Source: an uncultured Clostridia bacterium
Lineage (GTDB): Bacteria > Bacillota > Clostridia > Oscillospirales > Acutalibacteraceae
NCBI GenBank assembly: GCA_945926705.1
Contig: CAMEMA010000011.1
Span: 1 to 15,364, forward strand
Length of the DNA stretch: 15,364 bases
Direction of reading: 5' to 3'
Shown: one piece after another, positions 6,581-12,182 of the stretch
How positions within the stretch are numbered: position 1 is the first letter of the stretch
How the letters are laid out: every line of letters begins with the position of its first letter
Position numbers and translations under genes: made by a program
The notes under the pieces: model-generated
Told to the model about the DNA's origin: nothing
The model's database searches: none
The model's input: the letters and a program-made list of their open reading frames with translations, nothing else

Positions 6581-7117
6581 ATGAAAGCAACAGGAATAGT
6601 AAGAAGAATAGACGAACTGGGAAGAATTGTCATACCTAAGGAAATAAGAAGAACACTCAGAATCAGAGAAGGCGACCCTTTAGAGATTTATACAGATTCT
6701 TCAGTTATATTTAAAAAATATTCCGTTATGGGAGAACTATCACAAATTTCTTCAGCTTATGCTGAAATACTATCCAGAACTCTTGAATTGCCCGTTTTGA
6801 TATCTGATAGAGATCATGTAGTTTCGGTAGCGGGAATACCAAAACGAGAATTTTCCGAAAGAAGGGTGTCAAAAGCCACAGAGGATTTAATGGAATCCAG
6901 AGGACATTTCTCATGTTATTCGGAAAAGAACAAGATAATGTTTCCGATAGAAGGAATGGATAATGAAGGAGCACTTATATTTCCGATAATAGCCGGAGGA
7001 GATATATGCGGAAGCATAATAGTTTTAAAATCCTCAAAAACACTTCCTTCCGAAAGCTTGGCAACAACACTAACAAAAATTTCGGCAGAATATATCGGAA
7101 GACAAATTGAAGATTAG
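6581..7117 (+). CDS. spoVT: Stage V sporulation protein T, transcription regulator
   Basis: DNA-binding regulator of late forespore gene expression. Residues 1-50 are an AbrB/SpoVT swapped-hairpin domain (MKATGIVRRIDELGRIVIPK, then EIRRTLRIREGDPLEIYTD), nearly the canonical family sequence. Residues of about 55-178 form the GAF-like C-terminal domain found in SpoVT but not in AbrB. The length of 178 residues equals Bacillus subtilis SpoVT. The protein works as a tetramer in that species and tunes sigma-G genes. The start ATG has AAAGGAG 8 bases upstream, and a strong terminator lies 7 bases after the stop, so it is transcribed alone. It shows that the organism belongs to a sporulating lineage. 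Confidence 0.96.
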   Translation: MKATGIVRRIDELGRIVIPKEIRRTLRIREGDPLEIYTDSSVIFKKYSVMGELSQISSAYAEILSRTLELPVLISDRDHVVSVAGIPKREFSERRVSKATEDLMESRGHFSCYSEKNKIMFPIEGMDNEGALIFPIIAGGDICGSIIVLKSSKTLPSESLATTLTKISAEYIGRQIED

Positions 7118-7123
7118 TCTTTA

Positions 7124-7149
7124 AACCCGTCTGATAATGGCGGGTTTTT
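7124..7149 (+). terminator. Terminator of spoVT
   Basis: AACCCGTC (7124-7131) pairs with GGCGGGTT (7139-7146) over 8 bases around a 7-base loop, followed by a T run. Confidence 0.9.
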
Positions 7150-7344
7150 AGCAATTTATCAAATTCTTATAAAAAATATATAACAAAATCAAATTATTCA
7201 TCAATAAAAAGGCTATTCCAAGTGAATCGAAAAACAACAAGTTATGATTTTAATCAGTGAATATGAAAAAATAAATAAATTAAGTTAGTAATTTTAATAT
7301 ATAAAATTAAATTTTAAGATTTTTATTAAAATATTATTAACTCA

Positions 7345-7373
7345 TTGATTTAATGTAAATTTAAAAATATAAT
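7345..7373 (+). promoter_or_regulatory. Sigma-A promoter of the USP-like gene
   Basis: TTGATT (7345-7350), 17-base spacer, TATAAT (7368-7373). Transcription should start near 7380, giving a short leader of about 40 bases. A perfect -10 suggests expression in growing cells rather than only in spores. Confidence 0.75.
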
Positions 7374-7418
7374 TATATTAAAGTGAAAAAATCAATATCC
7401 AAGGAGAATCATTACAAA

Positions 7419-8162
7419 ATGAAAAAATTTAAAAAAATCTTAGCGTCAGCATTGGCAATTTTAAGTACCACATCTATCGTTACCGTTCAAGGAATCAAAC
7501 CTACAGAGAATCCTGTCGACACAAGTATCGTGGAAGAAAAGCCATCAGAAGAAATCACTGAACAATTTTTTAGCCAGGCATTAGCTTTAACCGGAATTTA
7601 CTATGGAGTAAAATCTTTCAGAGATTACGTTAACGCTTACCCGGAACCATTTACAAGTCCTAAAATGATGGGGCTTAAAAAATTATTTCAAATTTTAAAC
7701 GAAAGAAAGCCCATAAAAAGAGATCAAATAGAAAAAATTCTCATAGAATCAAATTTAACAAACTTCGATTCTTTTTTGGAACTTTTAAAGAGTATATTTC
7801 CAAATTCAATAGCTTCAGTAATTATTAATATAACCACTGAAAATAAAGTAATCTATTTTAACGAAAAAGTGAAAGGCAACGTAAAACCGGAAGCAACCGG
7901 AATGATAATAGGACTTACCTCTAACAGCCACAGTTGCTATCTAAAAAACTACGACATTGTTTATTGTGAAGAATTAAAAAAAATATTTAAACTAAATTCA
8001 ATATGTGCTTGTGATGAATCAGGGTTTGGACACTATTTTTTGAACGACGGATACAATTGGTATGAGTATAATTCAAAGGGAATGACTCCTGTTGACGGAA
8101 AGTATATTTCCGATTCTGTATCACCTTATACAATAATATGTTTTTCATATAAAATAGTTTAA
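7419..8162 (+). CDS. Exported protein with a ubiquitin-specific-protease-like (C19/USP-like) domain
   Basis: 247 residues from ATG 7419, with AAGGAG 12 bases upstream; a GTG at 7383 is in frame but lacks a ribosome site. MKKFKKILASALAIL to about residue 25 is a signal peptide. The C-terminal half matches the USP His box in order: FKLNSICACDESGFGHYF (190-207, His205), WYEYNSKGMTPV (214-225), then a hydrophobic strand ending CFSYKIV. In USPs this region reads GHY, WYxFNDxxVTPV, LFY; Asn218 fits the third catalytic position. Upstream, KSFRDYV (65-71), GLKKLFQIL (85-93) and NFDSFLELL (115-123) follow the USP order. The catalytic Cys expected about 15 residues before FRDY is not seen (Ser/Phe near 50-52), so it may be inactive or rearranged. 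The assignment is by motif reading only. A secreted deubiquitinase-like fold suggests a eukaryotic target. Confidence 0.6.
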   Translation: MKKFKKILASALAILSTTSIVTVQGIKPTENPVDTSIVEEKPSEEITEQFFSQALALTGIYYGVKSFRDYVNAYPEPFTSPKMMGLKKLFQILNERKPIKRDQIEKILIESNLTNFDSFLELLKSIFPNSIASVIINITTENKVIYFNEKVKGNVKPEATGMIIGLTSNSHSCYLKNYDIVYCEELKKIFKLNSICACDESGFGHYFLNDGYNWYEYNSKGMTPVDGKYISDSVSPYTIICFSYKIV

Positions 8163-8281
8163 ATACTTATATATCATTGATTTTTTATAAAATTTAATCG
8201 TGTTGTATTTTAATGAAGAACAGTTTATAACATTAAAGATAATAATTTCAACATCTTTGACAAAAACGACAAATTTCTGCG

Positions 8282-8311
8282 CCTTGATAAAATCTATCAA
8301 GGTGATTTTTT
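8282..8311 (+). terminator. Terminator of the USP-like gene
   Basis: CCTTGATA (8282-8289), loop AAATC, TATCAAGG (8295-8302), then TGATTTTTT. Perfect 8-bp stem 120 bases after the stop codon. The reverse strand has no T run. Confidence 0.8.
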
Positions 8312-8392
8312 ATGCTGTTATACATTAACAAATTAATATCTAATCTAAATGCATTAGAAATTTCAGATTGAAATCCAAAATTATATCAAATA

Positions 8393-8665
8393 TTACTCTG
8401 TTTCATTCAATTCTGTTTTATCACATTCAACTTCAACATTTCGATTACACTTTCCGACACAATAACTATCATGAAAAAAATAGCCTAATCCAAAATCAGT
8501 TAAAATTTCAAGAGCAGTAATAATTTTCTTATCAATATTTTCTATGCAAACTTTTTCTGCACCGGAATCACTCAAATTATCAATATTAATTATATCTAAA
8601 AGCACTTTCATTTCTTCGCTGTTTAATCTCACGCCCTTGCGATCTAAAATCTTTTCTATAACCAT
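8393..8665 (-). CDS. Small Cys-containing protein, possible peptide precursor, second of a pair
   Basis: 90 residues from ATG 8665, which follows TGGTGG by 6 bases. The ATG six codons earlier (8683) has no ribosome site. The N-terminus (VIEKILDRKGVRLNSEEMKVLL) parallels residues 28-50 of the gene before it (VMKALAEKGIVLKPEEMDEF), so the two look like distant paralogues sharing a Nif11-like leader end. The C-terminal part carries three Cys (DSYCVGKCNRNVEVEC), a possible core or metal site. There is no signal peptide and no double-glycine site. It lies downstream of the 8707 gene on the same strand and is probably cotranscribed. Function unknown. Confidence 0.6.
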   Translation of the reverse strand: MVIEKILDRKGVRLNSEEMKVLLDIINIDNLSDSGAEKVCIENIDKKIITALEILTDFGLGYFFHDSYCVGKCNRNVEVECDKTELNETE

Positions 8666-8706
8666 ATTTAACCACCATTTCATAAAATAATTAAGTAATT
8701 AACAAA

Positions 8707-9069
8707 TTAAAACTGTTTAACATCTGGTACAAAATTTTTTAAAATCCAACTTCCCTTATGCTCAGAGAAATCTACAGAATTACTTTTAATATATCCTGCC
8801 AAAAGTTCCGCTGCATACTGTGCATCATTGGGACAATCCATATCCATTTTAACTCCACCTGAAGCATTTTCAACTTCTTTTTCCTTATATGCGCATTTAC
8901 ACTCCAAAGCAGCAATTAAAAATCCGGCAAACTCATCCATTTCTTCCGGCTTTAAAACAATACCTTTCTCAGCCAATGCTTTCATAACACGTTCGCCTGT
9001 TTCTAAACTTAAAAGTCTATTTACAAATTCCTTATCTGAAAATACTTCTTTAAATTTATTTCTATCCAT
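8707..9069 (-). CDS. Nif11-like leader protein, possible RiPP precursor
   Basis: 120 residues. Residues 1-50 (FKEVFSDKEFVNRLLSLETG, then ALAEKGIVLKPEEMDEF) follow the pattern of Nif11-type leaders: a helix with xDxEFxxxLLxLET, then a KGIxLxxEE turn. Residues 57-59 are CKC. ENASGG ends at 72 and could be a double-glycine cleavage site, leaving a 48-residue acidic part with one Cys. The GGTGGAG coding for that Gly-Gly also sits 5 bases before an in-frame ATG (8847), so a 46-residue product could start there instead. Its Shine-Dalgarno (9119-9112) is 42 bases upstream of the start, beyond a perfect hairpin. No modification enzyme or exporter is in the window, so a RiPP role is only a hypothesis. 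Confidence 0.6.
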   Translation of the reverse strand: MDRNKFKEVFSDKEFVNRLLSLETGERVMKALAEKGIVLKPEEMDEFAGFLIAALECKCAYKEKEVENASGGVKMDMDCPNDAQYAAELLAGYIKSNSVDFSEHKGSWILKNFVPDVKQF

Positions 9070-9074
9070 AACAT

Positions 9075-9119
9075 AAACACAATTAAAACTATAAAAAATT
9101 GTGTTTTTACACCACCTTT
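9075..9119 (-). promoter_or_regulatory. Hairpin between ribosome site and start codon of the 8707 gene
   Basis: Minus strand: AAAGGTGG (9119-9112), then AAACACAATT (9106-9097) and AATTGTGTTT (9084-9075) pairing perfectly over 10 bases with a 12-base loop, then ATG at 9069. No ribosome site lies closer to the ATG. Removing the 32-base hairpin leaves 10 bases between the site and the ATG, a normal distance. Confidence 0.65.
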
Positions 9120-9154
9120 ATCAAATTATAGTTATCTCAAATATATGTTTACCA

Positions 9155-9183
9155 ATTATATATAATTTTTGCAAAAAAATCAA
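9155..9183 (-). promoter_or_regulatory. Sigma-A promoter of the 8707/8393 gene pair
   Basis: Minus strand: TTGATT (9183-9178), 17 bases, TATAAT (9160-9155). The transcript should start near 9148, giving a leader of about 78 bases that contains the hairpin described at 9075-9119. Confidence 0.75.
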
Positions 9184-9264
9184 CAGTTTTATCATATTTT
9201 TAATTTAATATAAAATAATTAAAACACCTCATATAAAATAAATTTATTTCATATAAATAATTCA

Positions 9265-9300
9265 GCCGGTAAAAGTATATCCGGCAAGATATCGGAGGTG
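9265..9300 (+). promoter_or_regulatory. Leader hairpin and ribosome site of the small-gene trio
   Basis: GCCGG (9265-9269) and CCGGC (9281-9285) form a GC stem with an 11-base loop just upstream of the strong site GGAGGTG (9294-9300). The ATG at 9307 is 6 bases further. No clear promoter was found between 9184 and 9264. Confidence 0.5.
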
Positions 9301-9306
9301 ATAATT

Positions 9307-9552
9307 ATGAATTCCGACAAAAGTCTATCTCTGGACGCAATGCTTAAAAAGGCATCGGAAAAGTTGGGAACAAGTTCCGAAAAAATTAAATCAGCTGCTT
9401 CGAGCGGTAAAATCAACGATCTTCTTAAAAATTTGGGGCCAAAAGAAGCACAAAAAATAACAAACATATTATCTAATAAAGAAGCTACATCTAAACTTCT
9501 TTCAACGCCCAAGGCGCAACAGCTTTTAAAAAAATTTTTGAGAGATAAGTAA
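9307..9552 (+). CDS. Conserved-type hypothetical, first of a trio
   Basis: 81 residues from ATG 9307; a GTG at 9298 is part of the ribosome site and not a good start. It is small, basic and helical, with no export signal: LDAMLKKASEKLG, IKSAASSGKINDLLKNLG, ITNILSNKEATSKLLSTPKA, LLKKFLRDK. The NDLL...LLS...LLKKFL spacing resembles short helical proteins that I associate with Oscillospirales genomes, without a known function. It is followed after 2 bases by the next gene, so translation is probably coupled. The three genes may form one complex. Confidence 0.75.
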   Translation: MNSDKSLSLDAMLKKASEKLGTSSEKIKSAASSGKINDLLKNLGPKEAQKITNILSNKEATSKLLSTPKAQQLLKKFLRDK

Positions 9553-9554
9553 TT

Positions 9555-9920
9555 ATGGAAGATTTGGCCGGAAAGATAACTGAACTTCTAGGAAACCCTG
9601 AAATGGTAAATCAGATAAAACAGCTTTCCGGCTTGTCTGAGCCCCAAAAATCAGAAAATAAACAAGAATCAGATTCCGCGGGGGATAATAACGAAAACAA
9701 AACTGAAGATAATTTTGAATTTCCGACAGAAATGTTTCAAATGCTTTTGAAAATAGGTCCCATACTTTCTTCACTAAACCAGGAAGACAAGTATACAAGA
9801 TTTTTAAAGGCATTAAAACCTCTATTGTCCAAAGAAAGACAAAAAAAAATAGACAGTTCGTCGCAAATACTTCAAATAATTAAAATTCTTCCTCTTTTAA
9901 AAAATCAAGATTTATTTTAA
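9555..9920 (+). CDS. Conserved-type hypothetical, second of a trio
   Basis: 121 residues; the ATG follows the previous stop after two bases (TAAttATG), and there is only a weak purine-rich site, so it likely depends on coupled translation. The N-terminal helix (MEDLAGKITELLGNPEMVNQ, IKQLSGL) is followed by a low-complexity acidic linker of about residues 32-58 (Ser, Glu, Asn, Asp). The C-terminal helical part is FQMLLKIGPILSSLN, TRFLKALKPLLSKERQKKI, ILQIIKILPLL. The KITELLGNPEMV start echoes the first gene's helix. Amphipathic helices suggest membrane-surface or partner binding. No catalytic motif is visible; function unknown. Confidence 0.75.
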   Translation: MEDLAGKITELLGNPEMVNQIKQLSGLSEPQKSENKQESDSAGDNNENKTEDNFEFPTEMFQMLLKIGPILSSLNQEDKYTRFLKALKPLLSKERQKKIDSSSQILQIIKILPLLKNQDLF

Positions 9921-9980
9921 AAACAAATAATACTGACAATAAATGCGTCCATTTCAAAAGTTGAGGTGAATTCTTGATAG

Positions 9981-10313
9981 ATGGCTCAAAACGAAGATAT
10001 TGACAAAGAAATGCAAAAAATGCAAGCTGAAGCAATTAAAAGAGTGCGGGAAATGCATATGCGTTCCAAAAGCGAATCCGGGAAATTTTCAATCAAAAAT
10101 AAAACTAAAAATGATTCAAAAGATAAAACAAATCAACCCAAAATAACTTCAGATTCATATCAGAAGGAAAATAAATCTGCTAAGATGCCAAATTTGATGA
10201 GTTTATTGTTTAGTGACAATGACAGAAGCTTGTTAATAGTACTTATAGTGTTACTTATGGATGATGAAAAAAATTTCTACATAATAATGGTACTTCTATA
10301 TTTACTGATATAA
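9981..10313 (+). CDS. Conserved-type hypothetical, third of a trio, with hydrophobic C-terminus
   Basis: 110 residues. GAGGTGA (9963-9969) is 11 bases before ATG 9981; a TTG nearer to it runs into a stop at once. Residues 1-30 are a charged helix (EMQKMQAEAIKRVREMHMRS). Residues 31-70 are a Lys/Ser/Asn-rich flexible linker. Residues of about 70-110 (NLMSLLFSDNDRSLLIVLIV, LLMDDEKNFYIIMVLLYLLI) form a two-helix hydrophobic hairpin, probably in the membrane. The hairpin pattern, with a short acidic turn, is one I recognise from uncharacterised clostridial proteins. As the only membrane member of the trio it may anchor the other two. Its stop lies one base from the stop of the opposing gene. Confidence 0.75.
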   Translation: MAQNEDIDKEMQKMQAEAIKRVREMHMRSKSESGKFSIKNKTKNDSKDKTNQPKITSDSYQKENKSAKMPNLMSLLFSDNDRSLLIVLIVLLMDDEKNFYIIMVLLYLLI

Positions 10314-10314
10314 A

Positions 10315-11085
10315 TTATATAACTTCAGAAACATAAAATTCCCCTGTGGAAGTATTTTTTTTAAGTTTATATAGAGCAAATTTTTCAATTTTACACTTAT
10401 CGACCTTATTCATTTCAGAATTAAACTGATTTTTAGGAGAAATATATCCAACATTCAAAAATATATCGTTATTTCTTTGAAAAGCTTTCACAGTATGAGG
10501 AATATAACCTCCAACTCCGCTTACAGCAGCAACTGTAAATTCTTTTTTAGAAGAGTTATATTTATAAAAATAACCGTTGCAACATTCGAAATTTGGGAAA
10601 GCGATGTTTTCACCGAAAAGTTTTTTTGCGGCATTCTGTACCTCTTTTTCAGAAAGTACAAGCATCCCATCTTCATTAAGTTTATCCTTGTTAAATTTAT
10701 TTTCCATTGCCGCACTCCAGATAGATGCATTTATTATAACATTAAAATCAGGCGGAGAGTTCTCACTAAACGGAAGAGGATCTTGCATAACTACCGGCCA
10801 AATAATATTATCATAGTATTTAAGGTCCTGTAAATCTTCGTTTTTTTCAAAAAAATTAGCCCCTAATACCAAGATTATCAGAAATGCAGTTAAAATAAAG
10901 CACGCCAAAGCAAAGCGAAAAGCTTTAAAAAACATTTGCCATCCATTTAAATATTTTTCTTTATCACAGCAATACTCATTAATAAACTTATAAAATAGTT
11001 TTTCCCTTAAAATATTTAAAAATTCTTTATTTTTTTTTACAAATACGCTATTAAAAAATTTTTTAATTCCTCTGTACATATTCAA
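10315..11085 (-). CDS. Single-pass membrane protein of unknown function
   Basis: About 256 residues. An N-terminal basic cytoplasmic part of 55 residues comes first, then one membrane helix at about 57-76 (ALACFILTAFLIILVLGANF), then an outside domain of about 180 residues. That domain has motifs seen in Oscillospirales hypotheticals: IIWPVVMQDPLPF, NASIWSAAMEN, a KKLFG segment, and VSGVGGYIPHTV. The start is TTG 11085, preceded directly by an in-frame TAA; ATG 11079 is the alternative. The only ribosome site (GAGGTGA, 11120-11114) is 28 bases from the TTG, across a hairpin, leaving 8 bases if the hairpin is looped out. It meets the small-gene trio tail to tail with 1 bp between. Function unknown. 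Confidence 0.75.
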   Translation of the reverse strand: MNMYRGIKKFFNSVFVKKNKEFLNILREKLFYKFINEYCCDKEKYLNGWQMFFKAFRFALACFILTAFLIILVLGANFFEKNEDLQDLKYYDNIIWPVVMQDPLPFSENSPPDFNVIINASIWSAAMENKFNKDKLNEDGMLVLSEKEVQNAAKKLFGENIAFPNFECCNGYFYKYNSSKKEFTVAAVSGVGGYIPHTVKAFQRNNDIFLNVGYISPKNQFNSEMNKVDKCKIEKFALYKLKKNTSTGEFYVSEVI

Positions 11086-11087
11086 TT

Positions 11088-11120
11088 ACTGTTCAAAATC
11101 GAACAGCGATTCTTCACCTC
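11088..11120 (-). promoter_or_regulatory. Hairpin between ribosome site and start codon of the 10315 gene
   Basis: Minus strand: GAGGTGA (11120-11114), then CTGTTC (11106-11101), loop GATTTT, GAACAG (11094-11089), plus one outer G-U pair, then TAA and TTG. The same layout as at 9075-9119, with unrelated stem sequence. Confidence 0.6.
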
Positions 11121-11122
11121 AA

Positions 11123-11144
11123 GTAATTTATATATATAAATTAC
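11123..11144 (-). promoter_or_regulatory. 22-bp perfect palindrome upstream of the 10315 gene
   Basis: GTAATTTATAT joined to ATATAAATTAC with no spacer, directly upstream of the ribosome site. It could be an operator for a dimeric repressor or a 5' RNA stem. A TTGACA on the minus strand lies further upstream (11179-11174), but the spacing to a -10 is unclear. Confidence 0.5.
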
Positions 11145-11237
11145 CACTTAACCATAATAATTATTGTCAAAATATGTATGAGATTTTATTAAATAAAAAA
11201 TACAAAAAGATAAAAATAAAGAAATTTACGTCGATTA

Positions 11238-11417
11238 CTAACTAAAAATTGGTAAATCTATTTTATAAGTTTCTATCAAAGTTCCTTCGGTGTCGGAATC
11301 TCCTATTGATTGTAAAATACCTCCGTTCGAAATAATTACTTTTTTACTTATTTCATTTCCGACGTCGCAAACCAGTAACAATTTTTTTATTCCTACTCCC
11401 GCACACTTGGAAATCAT
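11238..11417 (-). pseudogene. C-terminal remnant of a GNAT acetyltransferase
   Basis: 59 codons open on the minus strand. The residues GIKKLLLVCDVGNEISKKVI, then ISNGGILQSIGD, then GTLIETYKIDL, follow the C-terminal end of GNAT N-acetyltransferases. There the usual pattern is GIKKVLxTCDxDNxxSxKxIEKNGGxLE...RYWIDL. The acetyl-CoA-binding front half is missing, and an in-frame TAA lies just before the ATG in an AT tract, with no ribosome site. A TTG at codon 13 has an AGGA before it but would leave only 47 residues. It is most likely a truncated, dead gene. Confidence 0.6.
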
Positions 11418-11648
11418 ATTTTATATAATATTCATAATATATAAAACAAACACCACTAAATTATTTATTAACTATTAATATTTAGTCCACATAAAAGTTT
11501 ACACCTATAATCTTTATAGATGTTAATTAATTTTAAAAATATTTATTAGCAAAATCATTTATTTAATAAATTAACATTTTTTAGTACGTTTCAAAAAGGC
11601 ATGAGTTTAAAAAAACTATTAATTTTATATTATTTTTATAAAAATATA
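11418..11648. other. AT-rich gap with no clear feature
   Basis: Between the GNAT remnant and the next promoter I see no coding stretch, terminator or repeat that stands out. Confidence 0.4.
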
Positions 11649-11701
11649 TTGACTATATGGAAAATATATATATAATGATATTTGTATTATGGAATACAAA
11701 T
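11649..11701 (+). promoter_or_regulatory. Sigma-A promoter and start-site stem-loop of the 11731 gene
   Basis: TTGACT (11649-11654), 16 bases, TATAAT (11671-11676). Right after it, ATTTGTATT (11680-11688) and AATACAAAT (11693-11701) form a perfect 9-bp inverted repeat with loop ATGG. It would sit at the very 5' end of the RNA or act as an operator over the start site. Confidence 0.75.
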
Positions 11702-11730
11702 AAAAAATTTTAAATCAGGAGGTAATTAAT

Positions 11731-12084
11731 ATGATAGATTACTTTTGGAGATTATCCGAAGAAGAATGGATTGATGAAGAAATAGAAAATTTTTGTGTAA
11801 AACTGAAAACAAATGGTTTAGAAGATAATAAAAAAATTACTCATTATCTATTATTGCCTAATTTAGAAAATTTGACTAAGCATTTCGGAACTACTAAACA
11901 ATTAGCAAATCGTATTACCAGTGGCAATATTGAAGAATCAGACAACAGAAACATAAACCAATCTTATGATGATTACAATAATATGTCAAAATACTTTAAA
12001 GATATTGGCATCCAAGAAGATCCAGCCGTTGAACAGGCAATTAAAACACTGGTAAAAAAGAATAATTCAAAATTAAAAATATAA
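11731..12084 (+). CDS. Unrecognised acidic 117-residue protein
   Basis: ATG 11731 follows AGGAGGT by 7 bases, an excellent site, and both promoter and terminator are clear, so this is a real single-gene unit. No family is recognised. There is no signal peptide or membrane helix. The N-terminus is acidic and Trp-rich (YFWRLSEEEWIDEEIENFCV), the middle is KHFGTTKQLANRITSGNIEE, the next part is Asn/Tyr-rich (NQSYDDYNNMSKYFKDIG), and the end is basic. The strong promoter with a stem-loop at the transcript start is like that of the three repeated leaders, although the sequence differs. It may belong to the same set of lineage-specific small proteins; this is a guess. Confidence 0.7.
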   Translation: MIDYFWRLSEEEWIDEEIENFCVKLKTNGLEDNKKITHYLLLPNLENLTKHFGTTKQLANRITSGNIEESDNRNINQSYDDYNNMSKYFKDIGIQEDPAVEQAIKTLVKKNNSKLKI

Positions 12085-12116
12085 ATTATAAACAGTTAAA
12101 AAATGAGTAAGTGCGC

Positions 12117-12151
12117 AAAAACCGACACTATATAAAGTGTCGGTTAAATTT
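12117..12151. terminator. Bidirectional terminator between the 11731 gene and gyrA
   Basis: AACCGACACT (12120-12129) and AGTGTCGGTT (12136-12145) form a perfect 10-bp stem with a 6-base loop. The plus side ends AAATTTTTT; the minus side ends TTTTTGCG. It serves the two converging genes. Confidence 0.9.
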
Positions 12152-12182
12152 TTTACTGAAAACCACAAACAAAAATTAAAAT

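Noticed and set aside
11089..11106. CTGTTC-N6-GAACAG as a LexA (SOS) box
   Set aside because: The Bacillus/Clostridium box is GAAC-N4-GTTC; here the half-sites are in the opposite order, and the repeat lies between ribosome site and start codon.
11277..11320. GNAT fragment start read as a pantothenate kinase-like MLLVCDVGN
   Set aside because: Only a few residues agree, whereas the following SKKVIISNGGIL and ETYKIDL fit the GNAT C-terminus.
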